Origin: Acidobacteriota bacterium
GTDB taxonomy: Bacteria; Acidobacteriota; Holophagae; Thermotomaculales; Thermotomaculaceae
Direction: 5' to 3'
Assembly: GCA_013151025.1 (NCBI GenBank)
Contig: JAADJC010000004.1
Coordinates: forward strand, 1 to 47,778
DNA: 47,778 nucleotides
The translations under genes and the position numbers were made by a program. The notes below the pieces were generated by a model. The model was not told the origin of the DNA. It saw only the letters and a list, made by a program, of their open reading frames with translations, and did no database searches. Numbering within the stretch: the stretch's first letter is position 1; the number at the start of each line of letters is the position of its first letter. Below, piece after piece: positions 1 to 7,819 of the stretch.

Positions 1-897
1 GAGGATTCTAAGAAAAAGTTTCTGGCATCAGCGGAACTCTGCCAACGAATGATTTCTGTGTTTCACGGAAACGGAGTAAAAGACGTTCTGTTTCCCTACG
101 TGCCCACGGAAGCGAGAAACGGGGTGGATGCGATTCCTGAACTGTACGATTCCGCAAAAAGACTGGATGTATTGTTTATGCCCACGGCCTTTTCCCTGAC
201 CCACACCCCGTTTCGCAAAGCCATGACTGCTCATGGTACCCGGATTGCCAGCATGCCGGGATTTACGCTGGAGATGTTTGAGCAGGGCGGCCCCATGGAT
301 ACGGATTATGAAAAGCTGGCGAAAGACACCCATAAAATTCGTGAAAAACTGGCAGCTGGCCGATTTGTCCGGGTTACGGCTCCAGGCACCGACATGCGAA
401 TTGAAATTGTACCGGAAAGCGCCCATGCGTCCACCGGTATGCTGGATAAGCCCGGCGCATTCGGGAATCTCCCCGGTGCGGAAGCATATGCATTGCCGCT
501 GGAAGAGGGAACTTCCGGGGGATACTTTACCGTACCTGCGGGATGGGGCGGTCAGATACCCTTGCCCTTCCCGGTAAAATTTACCGTAAAAAATAACCGT
601 TTTGTCAAAATTGAAGGGCTGGACAGCGAACAACAAACATGGATTGATCAGCACATCAAGCCGTTTATAATGGGCCAGAATAACTTTGACGTCCTTGCAG
701 AACTTGGGATCGGAACCAACCCCAACCTCAATGAGGCGTACATATCAAAGCACGGCTGGGGCATTTTAACGGCAGAAAAAATCTCCGGTTCCGCCCACTT
801 CGCCAACGGAAACAACGCCGGATTCGGCGGAACGAATGACGTTCCGGTGCACATTGACTGGGTCGTTCCCGGCGTCACAATCCGCTACCATACTTGA
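1..897 (+). CDS. Aminopeptidase, M29 (leucyl aminopeptidase-like) family, 5'-truncated by the window edge
   Basis: The reading frame is already open at base 1, so the N-terminus lies outside the window; the ATG at 49 is internal. About 298 residues are visible, most of a family that is usually 320-400 residues. C-terminal landmarks of M29-like metal-dependent aminopeptidases are present: a glycine-rich GTSGGYFTVPAG segment, the ELGIGTNP signature about 60 residues before the end, and a final HIDWVV stretch after a Gly/Asn-rich AHFANGNN loop. In the family the acidic and histidine residues of these segments bind two metal ions and the enzyme removes N-terminal residues from peptides in the cytosol. 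The family call is good; substrate preference cannot be read. The next gene starts 130 nt downstream on the same strand. Confidence 0.75.
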   Translation, partial: EDSKKKFLASAELCQRMISVFHGNGVKDVLFPYVPTEARNGVDAIPELYDSAKRLDVLFMPTAFSLTHTPFRKAMTAHGTRIASMPGFTLEMFEQGGPMDTDYEKLAKDTHKIREKLAAGRFVRVTAPGTDMRIEIVPESAHASTGMLDKPGAFGNLPGAEAYALPLEEGTSGGYFTVPAGWGGQIPLPFPVKFTVKNNRFVKIEGLDSEQQTWIDQHIKPFIMGQNNFDVLAELGIGTNPNLNEAYISKHGWGILTAEKISGSAHFANGNNAGFGGTNDVPVHIDWVVPGVTIRYHT

Positions 898-1027
898 ATC
901 GGGGACAGCTTTTCCTCTGCTTCCGTGTATTTTCCGCTGCGAGTTCCGGCGTCTGAAAGTTGGGACTTTACTTTGGGGGTGTAAACCGATAAGCTTCTCA
1001 ACTGAATAACAGGTTTTCGGGGGGAAT

Positions 1028-1531
1028 ATGAAGATTTGGGAACGGTTTTTTTCGCTAAGCACAAGGGCTACGATTTCTACGCGCTGGCTGGGGTTTACCA
1101 GGATACCCATGCTGCTTTTTGCCCGGCCTTCCATTGTCGAATTGACAGATAAAAAAATTGTTGCAAAAATTCCCCTTCGAAGAAGAACCCGAAATCATCT
1201 CGGCTCCATGTACATAGGTGCTCTGGTGGTTGGGGCGGAAATTTCCGCCGGGTTGATGGCCTGGCGCCGGATTGAAGAATCCGGAACCCCCGTAAATCTG
1301 CTGTTCAAAGATATTCACGGAGAATTTCTCCGGCGCCCGGACGGGGACGTCTTTTTCACCACCAATCAAGGCAAAGAGATTGATGCAGTGGTTCTGAAAG
1401 CGGCTGAAACCGGTGAACGGCAGGAAATGCCAATCCGGATAACCGCAACAGTTCCTGCTGTTTCCAAAGATGAACCGGTGGCCCGGTTTACCATGACTCT
1501 CACCATTAAAAGGAAAAATACAGGCACATGA
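1028..1531 (+). CDS. DUF4442 family protein (hotdog-fold, PaaI-thioesterase-like)
   Basis: This 167-residue protein has the DUF4442 pattern: an N-terminal helical part followed by a RNHLGSMYIGAL segment (residues about 55-66), equivalent to the hotdog-fold 'N-H-x-G-x-x-x-x-g-a' helix of PaaI-type thioesterases, then alternating strands. A GGGGGGAAT Shine-Dalgarno run just before the ATG supports the start. Members are thought to act on acyl thioesters, but DUF4442 proteins lack firm biochemical assignment. It sits alone between the aminopeptidase and the ATP synthase genes, about 100 nt before the latter, and is probably transcribed separately or as the leader of that cluster. I infer a thioesterase fold, not a substrate. 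Confidence 0.7.
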   Translation: MKIWERFFSLSTRATISTRWLGFTRIPMLLFARPSIVELTDKKIVAKIPLRRRTRNHLGSMYIGALVVGAEISAGLMAWRRIEESGTPVNLLFKDIHGEFLRRPDGDVFFTTNQGKEIDAVVLKAAETGERQEMPIRITATVPAVSKDEPVARFTMTLTIKRKNTGT

Positions 1532-1634
1532 GGGAAGGGGAATATCACCTGCTTTTTTTATCTTTCCGGACTCACACCTTCATGCACACTGGCACATTCT
1601 TTACTCCGGTGCCATGTTGGGGTATGCTCAGGGT

Positions 1635-1883
1635 ATGACAGACAGGAAAGACAATCGACGTACAAGAATTCTGGCGGAGCTGGCATCGGTAGGCATCCAG
1701 TTCCCGGTAAGTATCGGGATTGGTTATCTGATGGGGCATTATCTGGATAAATGGCTCGGCCTTTATCCAATTTTAACCATTATTTTCAGCATATTGGGCG
1801 TTGTGGCGGCATTTATAAATGTATTTCGCCTCAATGCCGAGCTGAACCGTATTGAAAAGGAAGAGCGGGAGGAAAAGGAATGA
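1635..1883 (+). CDS. atpZ: AtpZ/AtpI family small membrane protein of the F0F1-ATPase operon
   Basis: The product has about 82 residues from the ATG at 1635; an in-frame ATG at 1614 would add seven residues (MLGYAQG). It carries the AtpZ pattern: a basic N-terminus, a first hydrophobic helix with a GIGYLMGHYLDKWLG motif (G-x-x-x-D/G), a second hydrophobic helix (IIFSILGVVAAFINVF) and a charged C-terminal helix. AtpZ proteins are encoded at the head of F0 operons and are proposed to assist divalent ion uptake or c-ring assembly. The TGA overlaps the ATG of the next gene (ATGA), so translation is probably coupled. Confidence 0.8.
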   Translation: MTDRKDNRRTRILAELASVGIQFPVSIGIGYLMGHYLDKWLGLYPILTIIFSILGVVAAFINVFRLNAELNRIEKEEREEKE

Positions 1884-2284
1884 GGTTTCCGGCAACAACG
1901 GAAGGGAAAATTAAACTGGGCATCGCCGGGTACGGTATTGCCGGATGTGTGGGCTTTGCCATATGGGGCGGCATATACGCAGTGCTGAACTTTGCTGCCA
2001 CTTTCCTTATCGTTGCAATGAATTTCATTTACCTGGAAGCACTGACTCAGAAAGTTGTGCAGAAAAACCCGGGAAAGGGTGCAATGATAATCATTCTTGG
2101 AATGTTGCGCTACCCCTTGATCGGACTTTTGCTCTATGCTATAGTTTCCTGGCGGTATTTTTTAAAAATTCCGGCATTTGTCGGCTTGACGGCGGTTGTT
2201 TTCGCCCTCATTGCCTATCCTTTTTTAGACGGAGGAAACCAGAAGGATGCATCAGGAAGCCTCGATTCTCACACTGTTGATTAA
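1880..2284 (+). CDS. atpI: ATP synthase subunit I (AtpI-like)
   Basis: The product has 134 residues and four predicted hydrophobic segments (about residues 13-33, 35-52, 68-90 and 96-113) with little else, as expected of the ATP synthase I family, which helps assemble the c-ring. It lies between atpZ and atpB, overlapping atpZ by 4 nt and atpB by 38 nt, which fits a tightly coupled F0 operon. Sequence identity in this family is always low, so the call rests on length, topology and position. It is an integral inner-membrane protein. Confidence 0.75.
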   Translation: MRFPATTEGKIKLGIAGYGIAGCVGFAIWGGIYAVLNFAATFLIVAMNFIYLEALTQKVVQKNPGKGAMIIILGMLRYPLIGLLLYAIVSWRYFLKIPAFVGLTAVVFALIAYPFLDGGNQKDASGSLDSHTVD

Positions 2285-2948
2285 TTCAGTCTTTCACGTC
2301 CAGGTCCCGGATCAGGTTGTAATGACATCACTTGTTTTTGTCATTTCAGTAGTGATTTTTGTTCTACTCAGAAAGTCTCCGGAACTGGTGCCGACTCCGG
2401 CGCAACAACTTTACGAAGGGATACTGAAGGCCATAGACAACATGCTGGTGGACAACATCGGCAAGCGGGGACACCAGTTTCTGCCATTTGTAACCGCACT
2501 GGGAATTTTTATCTTCATTTCCAACGTCATCGGGTTAGTCCCTGGATTCACGCCTGCAACCGGCAACCTGAACACCACTGCGGCCTGCGCAGTGGCGGTG
2601 TTTCTATATTACAATTTTCATGGGATCAAGGCACATGGCTTGGGCTACCTGGAACAGTTTATTGCACCCAGAGGGCCATTGGCGCTCCGAATTCCCATGT
2701 CAATCCTCTTTATCCCCATTGAAATTATTTCCCATCTGGCTCGGCCGTTTTCGCTGGCAATTCGTCTCTTTGCCAACATGGTTGGAGACCACCTTGTGTT
2801 GGGCGTTTTTCTCGCCCTGGTTCCGTTTGTGATTGTGATTCCGATTCCGCTCCTGGGGCTGGGCCTGTTCGTCTGTTTTATTCAGACCCTGGTTTTCGTG
2901 TTGCTGGCGACTATTTATCTGTCAGGTGCGGTTGCTGAATCGCACTGA
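2247..2948 (+). CDS. atpB: F0F1 ATP synthase subunit a
   Basis: This 233-residue hydrophobic protein has all the main subunit a signatures: an N-terminal periplasmic part (HVQVPDQV), the FISNVIGLVPG motif around residues 90-101, and the conserved helix SLAIRLFANMVGDH, whose arginine (R173) is the essential residue facing the c-ring in the proton or sodium half-channels. The last helix ends with a LATIYLSGAV motif. It forms the stator channel of the F0 sector in the inner membrane. The start lies inside the end of atpI, and atpE follows after 60 nt with a hairpin between them. No b-subunit gene follows, so the remaining subunits must be encoded elsewhere. Confidence 0.95.
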   Translation: MHQEASILTLLINSVFHVQVPDQVVMTSLVFVISVVIFVLLRKSPELVPTPAQQLYEGILKAIDNMLVDNIGKRGHQFLPFVTALGIFIFISNVIGLVPGFTPATGNLNTTAACAVAVFLYYNFHGIKAHGLGYLEQFIAPRGPLALRIPMSILFIPIEIISHLARPFSLAIRLFANMVGDHLVLGVFLALVPFVIVIPIPLLGLGLFVCFIQTLVFVLLATIYLSGAVAESH

Positions 2949-2962
2949 TGTATAAGGTTCTT

Positions 2963-2981
2963 AACAGCTTCAGAAGCTGTT
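2963..2981 (+). promoter_or_regulatory. Intercistronic hairpin between atpB and atpE
   Basis: AACAGCTT and AAGCTGTT form a perfect 8-bp stem around a 3-nt CAG loop, placed 20 nt before the TGGAGG Shine-Dalgarno of atpE. There is no U-tract, so it is not a terminator. In other bacteria atpE needs far higher expression than atpB, and structures before atpE adjust mRNA stability or translation. That role is inferred here; the inverted repeat is seen directly. Confidence 0.55.
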
Positions 2982-3008
2982 GAGCATAGATCATTTTCTG
3001 GAGGTTCT

Positions 3009-3332
3009 ATGAAGAGATTCTTGTTGTTCTCCGTCACCGTTGCCGCAGTGCTGTTCGCCGTTCAACCGGCGCTAGCTCAGGAAGCGGCAACACACGCTGC
3101 CGAGGCTGCACCCGCCGCCATCCCCTACGGGGCAATTGCCGGTGCGTTGGCCATGGGCTTTGCGGCTGCGTTCGGTGCAATCGGACAGGGCAAGGCTGTT
3201 ATGGCAGCATGCGAAGGCACGGCGCGGAACCCCGGCGCAACCGGTAGTATCCGGACCACATTACTGATTGGTCTGGCTTTTATCGAGTCGCTGGTGCTCT
3301 ATGTACTCGTCATCGTCTTCGTGATCAAATAA
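3009..3332 (+). CDS. atpE: F0F1 ATP synthase subunit c, with an N-terminal signal peptide
   Basis: The product has 107 residues. Residues 1-23 look like a cleavable signal peptide ending ALA|Q, then a short Ala/Glu-rich linker and the two-helix hairpin. Helix 1 holds the Gly-rich GAIGQGKA segment (Q60), the polar loop is ARNPGA, and helix 2 carries the ion-binding carboxylate E93 in FIESLVLY. Glutamate plus the neighbouring S94, Y98 and Q60 gives four of the positions seen in sodium-binding c-rings, but the Thr after the Ser is Leu. The protein forms the rotor ring. A good Shine-Dalgarno (TGGAGG) fixes the start. A strong terminator follows, closing the F0 operon. Confidence 0.95.
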   Translation: MKRFLLFSVTVAAVLFAVQPALAQEAATHAAEAAPAAIPYGAIAGALAMGFAAAFGAIGQGKAVMAACEGTARNPGATGSIRTTLLIGLAFIESLVLYVLVIVFVIK

Positions 3333-3370
3333 TAAGTAAGAACCCTTTTCCATTTCATCATAACTACTTG

Positions 3371-3396
3371 AGCAGGCAGAAATGCCTGCTTTTTTT
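3371..3396 (+). terminator. Rho-independent terminator after atpE
   Basis: AGCAGGCA and TGCCTGCT form a perfect 8-bp stem around a GAAA tetraloop, followed by a run of seven T. It lies 38 nt after the atpE stop and ends the atpZ-I-B-E transcript. Confidence 0.92.
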
Positions 3397-3556
3397 CCAC
3401 CCGCTGGCGGCCTGACACCCCATCATTCCACATTTTTTCCCGTCCCATCATCACTCAAAAAGCAAGATTCATCGTTGCCTCCTTCCCCACTGCCGTGGTA
3501 AAGTAATTGTTAGATAATGGAATGGACTTTTACACAGGCGAAAACAGGAGGGGATC

Positions 3557-3874
3557 TTGTTAAAGAGAATGCTGAAAAGCCCGGCAGGTATTGCCGGCAT
3601 CCTGGTATTGGCATTCGGGCTGCTTCTTGGCCTTCAATATGACCCGAAGCTCTACAAAGAACAGCGTACTTATGGCATAGTGGATCCGTATCAGGCAGGA
3701 GAAATCATGGCAAAAAATGAACAAAAGCGCCAGAACCGGGAGATGGAGCTGGCCATGATATGGGGAAGCATCGCCTTTGGCCTGCTGATGTTGGGAAGCG
3801 CCGCATGGAAAGCCTCCCGCCCTGAATCAGGTGAAGATAGGGCAAATTTGGATCTAGAAGATAAAGAAGGATAA
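3557..3874 (+). CDS. Small two-helix membrane protein, unknown function
   Basis: I do not recognise this 105-residue protein. It has one hydrophobic helix at about residues 10-26 (IAGILVLAFGLLLGL), a polar central part with YDPKLYKEQ and DPYQAGEIMAKNEQKR, a second helix at about 66-83 (MIWGSIAFGLLMLGSAAW) and an acidic tail. The start is a TTG: AGGAGGGG ends about 4 nt before it, whereas the first ATG (3569) is too far from that Shine-Dalgarno. The gene is 26 nt before the tectonin protein gene and is probably co-transcribed with it. Confidence 0.6.
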   Translation: MLKRMLKSPAGIAGILVLAFGLLLGLQYDPKLYKEQRTYGIVDPYQAGEIMAKNEQKRQNREMELAMIWGSIAFGLLMLGSAAWKASRPESGEDRANLDLEDKEG

Positions 3875-3900
3875 CAATTTTAGCAAGAAAGGAGATACAT

Positions 3901-5745
3901 ATGTGGAAAAAGGCGCCCGGAGCATTCATTCAATTTTTTTTCAAGGCAGTTATTACTTTCAGTTTTCTATCAATATTGACTCTTCCGACTCAGGCAAAGG
4001 AGTGGAAAACGGCTGTGATTGTGCCGGGAGCACAGATATTGTCAAGCGGCACTGTAAATTTTACAGGGTGTTTCACCGCGAGTAATTCCGGAGCCGAAGC
4101 GTGGTACAGGTGCAGGGATCAGCGCCGCCGCCACCGGATGGACTGGAACACAGTCTGGTCCCGGGTTCACCGGAATGTGAATTTCCGACTGAATGAGCCG
4201 GGTTTTGTATACCTCATCTTTACAACCCACGTGGATAAAAGCTGGCCCTATAATGGCGGTGGAGCCACAATATCGAAAAAAGAAAAAAATCGGAAATGGA
4301 AGAATGTGTGGCTGGGGCCCGGCCTTCGATACGCTATGTTCCGGGGTAAAAAACTGGTCAGCACCGGGCCATACGCAAACCAGCCCGGCCCTCCCGCCCT
4401 TCGCTACCGGATTAACAGAGACGGAAAGATTCAGTTCTGGGAAGGAATTCCCCGGTACAGCAAAGGCCAGTATCGGCTCACCCTGACCGAAGCCATGTTT
4501 CATAACACAAACACAGCGAACAAAACCTATCATCCTTGCCGGTTAGACTACAAACTGGTATTTGTACCGGATAAACCGATTCAAATCGTGACAACGGTTT
4601 CTCCTTCAACACCGAACCATACCCAGCACGTAACCAATGGACAGTTTTCCTACACGTGGACTGTCAACAAGGCCGGCAACATTTACCGGTTAAACAACAA
4701 AATGGGCTGGACACACATTCCCGGCAAAAAGGCAAAAGATGTTGGCGTAGGAGCCAACGGCTCAGTCTGGATTGTCGGCACCAGCCCGGTTTATGGCGGA
4801 TATGCCATCTATCGCTGGATGGAAACCAAGTTTATACGGGTGGACGGTGGTGCGGTCCGAATTGATGTGGACCCGAACGGTATGCCCTGGGCGGTAAACA
4901 ATATGAACGATATCTATCGCCGGGTGAACGACCATTGGGAACGCATGCCGGGTAAGGCCGTGGACATTGGCATCGGTGCAAACGGTTCCGTGTGGGTGAT
5001 TGGAATCGGCCGGACCCCGGGCGGTCATGGGATATGGCGGTGGAATGGAAGTAACTGGGACAGAGTTCAAGGTGCCGCGGTTCGAATTGACGTGGATGTT
5101 GCCGGAAATCCCTGGGTCGTGAACGACGCCGGCGGTATTTTCAAATGGAACGGCAAGGGATGGAACAAGCTTCCGGGCCTGGGCACGGATATTACTGTTG
5201 GTGGCGGAAGTGAGTGGGTAATTGGAACCGACTCCGTGCCTGGCGGACACGGCATTTATAAGTGGAGCAGCCGGATACGGAACTGGGAACGCATTCCGGG
5301 CGGCGCGGTGGCTGTTTCTGCAGGGGGAACCCCCCGGGGATTTAATGGAGGAAGCCCTATACCGGCAGCCCACATTGTGCATTCCGCACGTCACAACTTA
5401 AAGAGCGGGAAGTACAAAGTGGAAACACGGGTAAACGGTACCCTGTACGACTCTGCCTGGACCCTGCTTGTTCGTAACGGAAAAATTACAGGCACATCCA
5501 CATGGCCATGCTGCCCCGGCCCCCGTACTGATGCGATGAAGGGGAAAGTAACCGGAAATACTGTCGTCATTAAACGGGATTGCTCCGGGCAGGGCTGGAA
5601 CGGTGGCTGCATCCAGACCTACACAGGTAAAATGAACGGAAATCGCATTGAAGGGACAGCCACCGGAACCGGATTGGCCGGGTATAAAACTACATGGACA
5701 TTGTTCCTGGACAGTAGAATCTCTCTCAATTTCCGCAAACGCTGA
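3901..5745 (+). CDS. Secreted protein with a tectonin-type beta-propeller
   Basis: This 614-residue protein starts with a signal peptide (hydrophobic residues about 10-30, probable cleavage after TQA). Residues about 33-230 form an N-terminal domain I do not recognise, with two Cys (FTGCFTAS and WYRCRD). Residues about 240-480 contain at least five tectonin-like repeats of roughly 35-40 residues, each with the pattern W-x-x-x-P-G-x-A-x-D-[IV]-x-[IV]-G-x-x-G-x-x-W-[VI]: for example GANGSVWIVG, GANGSVWVIG and GGGSEWVIG. The C-terminal part (about 495-614) is rich in beta strands with Cys pairs (PCCPGP, GGCIQT). Tectonin propellers in other proteins bind glycans such as lipopolysaccharide; a surface-binding role here is inference. 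A strong AAGGAG Shine-Dalgarno precedes the ATG. Confidence 0.75.
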   Translation: MWKKAPGAFIQFFFKAVITFSFLSILTLPTQAKEWKTAVIVPGAQILSSGTVNFTGCFTASNSGAEAWYRCRDQRRRHRMDWNTVWSRVHRNVNFRLNEPGFVYLIFTTHVDKSWPYNGGGATISKKEKNRKWKNVWLGPGLRYAMFRGKKLVSTGPYANQPGPPALRYRINRDGKIQFWEGIPRYSKGQYRLTLTEAMFHNTNTANKTYHPCRLDYKLVFVPDKPIQIVTTVSPSTPNHTQHVTNGQFSYTWTVNKAGNIYRLNNKMGWTHIPGKKAKDVGVGANGSVWIVGTSPVYGGYAIYRWMETKFIRVDGGAVRIDVDPNGMPWAVNNMNDIYRRVNDHWERMPGKAVDIGIGANGSVWVIGIGRTPGGHGIWRWNGSNWDRVQGAAVRIDVDVAGNPWVVNDAGGIFKWNGKGWNKLPGLGTDITVGGGSEWVIGTDSVPGGHGIYKWSSRIRNWERIPGGAVAVSAGGTPRGFNGGSPIPAAHIVHSARHNLKSGKYKVETRVNGTLYDSAWTLLVRNGKITGTSTWPCCPGPRTDAMKGKVTGNTVVIKRDCSGQGWNGGCIQTYTGKMNGNRIEGTATGTGLAGYKTTWTLFLDSRISLNFRKR

Positions 5746-5873
5746 TACCAGCCCGGGCGGGAATCTGCCAGTGATAATTCACGTAAGGCCTGTGTTTTTT
5801 GTGATAGTGACAGTACTATTGCAATGTGAGTAATCAATCTTAAAGAATTGTATTGATGGGATTGAATAATAAA

Positions 5874-5940
5874 GGGGAAAGGGGGCCAGAATAGCTATCT
5901 GAGTTACTCTTTTTATGGAAAGCTGGCCCCAACCCTTTCC
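5874..5940 (-). terminator. Long inverted repeat, terminator-like on the minus strand
   Basis: GGGGCCAG at 5882-5889 pairs with CTGGCCCC at 5923-5930, and the flanks GGAAAG and CTTTCC extend the pairing with a small bulge. The intervening loop is 33 nt. Read on the minus strand, the right arm is followed by TTTATTATT, so it could end the transcript of the Cys-rich gene whose stop is 19 nt away. CTGGCCCC recurs at 6425-6432 on the other side of that gene. The function is inferred. Confidence 0.4.
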
Positions 5941-5958
5941 GGAAAAAACGTTAATTCT

Positions 5959-6267
5959 CTATTCGTACATTTCGCAGTGCCAGATCCCACCCTCTGGTCG
6001 CTTGACTTTGCAATCGAAACGCCGGGCACAATTAACACAAATGCCCGGTTCAACAGAGGGAAGTGGTGCGGGCGGTGGTGTCGTATGAAAGCGGATACCG
6101 CGAAGGTTTTGGACTTCAAATTCTTCGCAAAAAAATACCGGTGATTTCCTTTCCCTGGCATTCTGGCAAGTATCTCCATGAATACAAGTTACGCAGAGAT
6201 CATTGAAAGGATGCTCAACCTTTGTCTGTCGCACTTTCTTTTGTTTACTGATGGTTGGAATGGCCAT
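5959..6267 (-). CDS. Duplicated four-cysteine (zinc-ribbon-like) small protein under a sigma-54 promoter
   Basis: This 102-residue protein is not a family I can name. It contains two copies of the same module, C-x2-C-x5-C-x(11-12)-C-E-x-[FY]: Cys 25, 28, 34, 47 and Cys 77, 80, 86, 98, joined by a Pro-rich linker. The spacing suggests metal binding or redox activity. The N-terminus is basic (SKQKKVRQTK). The ATG at 6267 is chosen because AGGAGG lies 5 nt upstream; the longer in-frame start at 6330 lacks one and lies near the predicted transcription start. A good -24/-12 promoter lies about 60 nt upstream of the expected transcript start-to-ATG leader, and the adjacent genes encode an NtrC-type activator and its kinase, so this is the likely direct target of that pair. 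Confidence 0.72.
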   Translation of the reverse strand: MAIPTISKQKKVRQTKVEHPFNDLCVTCIHGDTCQNARERKSPVFFCEEFEVQNLRGIRFHTTPPPAPLPSVEPGICVNCARRFDCKVKRPEGGIWHCEMYE

Positions 6268-6338
6268 GAAACCCTCCTTATGGTCTGGGGCGGCATACTT
6301 ATATGGTTGCCGCAATATTCCACTCGCCACTAATATAA

Positions 6339-6354
6339 AGCAAGGTCTATGCCA
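6339..6354 (-). promoter_or_regulatory. Sigma-54 (-24/-12) promoter of the Cys-rich gene
   Basis: On the minus strand the sequence reads TGGCAT-AGACC-TTGCT, matching the consensus TGGCAC-N5-TTGCW at nearly every position, with the invariant GG and GC separated by exactly 10 nt. Transcription should start near 6328, giving a leader of about 60 nt before the ATG at 6267. An NtrC-family activator gene lies directly upstream. Confidence 0.85.
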
Positions 6355-6432
6355 GAATAAGGCAAAGGAGTAAAGGATCGTAATATACAGAAAATAAATA
6401 TACCTAATGTAGAATAGAAAAACTCTGGCCCC

Positions 6433-6475
6433 AAGGGGAAATGGGGCATTTCACCCCTATGGGGTAAAATTACCC
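6433..6475. promoter_or_regulatory. Palindromes upstream of the sigma-54 promoter (possible enhancer sites)
   Basis: Two dyads lie 85-135 nt upstream of the -24/-12 element: AAATG-GGG-CATTT at 6439-6451, inside a longer imperfect G/C-flanked dyad, and GGGTAA-AA-TTACCC at 6462-6475, which spans the stop codon of the regulator gene. This is the usual distance for binding sites of NtrC-type activators. They could instead belong to the regulator's transcript end. Confidence 0.45.
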
Positions 6476-7819
6476 ACTTAATTCCATCTTCTTCAGTTTT
6501 TCACGGAGTGTTTTACGGTCAATTCCCAGGATTTCTGCAGCGTGGGTTTTATTCCCTTCACATATCTCTAACGTGTGTCGGATATGCTCTTGTTCCATCT
6601 CCTGTAAGGTCTTCATGGTACTGTTGTTGTGGGGAATGGCGGTGCGCATAACTGGCGGAAGATGCCGGGTATCAATTTTACCACCCTCCTCCATTACCAC
6701 AATACGGTGAATGATATTCTCAAGTTCCCGAACATTCCCCGGCCAGTGATATCGCAGAAACGCGGAAATTGTTCCGTCTGTAAATTCAGGAATCTGTGTG
6801 CCACTTTCATTGGCATATTTCTCCGCAAAATATCTTGCCAACAGAATGATATCGTCTCCGCGCTCCCGCAAAGGAGGCACTATTATTGAAACAATATTCA
6901 GCCGAAAGAACAGGTCTTCCCGGAATAAGCCCTTCTGGACCAATATTTCCAGATTACGGTTTGTGGCCGCGACAATCCTGAGTTTGACCTTGTGAATTCG
7001 GCTGGAACCCACCATATTGATTTCTTTTTCCTGCAAAAAACGCAGAAGTTTTACCTGCATGGATAAGGGCGTTTCCCCAATTTCATCCAGAAATATAGTT
7101 CCCCCTTCAGCGCTTTGAAAAAAACCGGCCCTCGTCTCCGCCGCACCGGTGAAGGCACCTTTTACGTAACCAAACAGGGAGCTTTCCAACAATCCCTCCG
7201 GGATACCGGAACAATTTACAGGTACAAAGGGCGCTGTTGCACGGCAACTGGCATAGTGAATTGCCCGGGCAACCAGCTCCTTCCCGGTGCCACTCTCTCC
7301 GGAAATAAGAACGGTGGCATCGGCACGGGCCGCCTTTTCAATTCTCCCGAATAATACCCGCATGGAATCGGATTCCCCGACTAACCCTTTGAAGTGAGGA
7401 CGGCTCTTCCCACCGTATCCACTGGCGGTTTTTCTGTTTTTCTGTTTTTTCAAAGCAGTTCTCACCGCATTCAGCAACTCTTCATCAGTGAATGGTTTGG
7501 TCAGGTACTCTTCAGCACCAATTTTAACCGCTGTAACCGCCCCTTCAATTGTCGGATAACCGGTAATCATAATAACTTCGGTTTCAGGTATGTTTTCCTT
7601 AACATAACGAACCAGTTCAAGCCCACTTGGTCCCGGCATTTTCAGGTCAGTAATAATCAGATCCACCTGTTGCTCTCCCAGAAAGGAAATGGCTTCCTCT
7701 ACATTCGATGCGGTCAGAGCTGTAAAGGATGCGGCTATCAGGTTTCTGCTGATAACTTCCCTGGTCAAAGCTGAATCGTCCACTACCAGAACAGTTGCAG
7801 AAGATTTTCTACCACTCAT
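6470..7819 (-). CDS. Sigma-54-dependent response regulator (NtrC/AtoC family)
   Basis: This 449-residue protein has the full three-domain layout. Residues 8-125 are a receiver domain with the acidic pair DD (14-15), phosphoacceptor D58 in ITDLKMPG and K108 in LTKPF. Residues about 145-370 are an AAA+ domain with Walker A GESGTGKE (174-181), the sigma-54-contacting GAFTGA loop (221-226) and Walker B GGTIFLDEIGE (239-249). Residues about 405-447 are a Fis-type helix-turn-helix (HAAEILGIDRKTLREKL). It activates sigma-54 RNA polymerase by ATP hydrolysis when phosphorylated. It overlaps the kinase gene by 11 nt. The best local target is the Cys-rich gene just downstream; a second matching promoter lies at 24528. 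Confidence 0.95.
   Translation of the reverse strand: MSGRKSSATVLVVDDSALTREVISRNLIAASFTALTASNVEEAISFLGEQQVDLIITDLKMPGPSGLELVRYVKENIPETEVIMITGYPTIEGAVTAVKIGAEEYLTKPFTDEELLNAVRTALKKQKNRKTASGYGGKSRPHFKGLVGESDSMRVLFGRIEKAARADATVLISGESGTGKELVARAIHYASCRATAPFVPVNCSGIPEGLLESSLFGYVKGAFTGAAETRAGFFQSAEGGTIFLDEIGETPLSMQVKLLRFLQEKEINMVGSSRIHKVKLRIVAATNRNLEILVQKGLFREDLFFRLNIVSIIVPPLRERGDDIILLARYFAEKYANESGTQIPEFTDGTISAFLRYHWPGNVRELENIIHRIVVMEEGGKIDTRHLPPVMRTAIPHNNSTMKTLQEMEQEHIRHTLEICEGNKTHAAEILGIDRKTLREKLKKMELSG

Noticed and set aside
1590-1605. TGGCAC-ATTCT-TTACT before atpZ as a sigma-54 promoter
   Set aside because: The -24 half is perfect, but the invariant GC of the -12 element is AC. ATP synthase genes are also not expected under sigma-54.
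3484-3510. TGGTAAAGTAATTGTTA before the 3557 gene as a sigma-54 promoter
   Set aside because: The spacing fits, but the -12 element is GT instead of GC and the -24 element lacks the C-A-C part.
4700-5320. Short direct repeats suggesting a CRISPR or tandem DNA array
   Set aside because: They are the codons of the tectonin repeats: the spacing is a multiple of three, the repeats vary, and the frame is open throughout.
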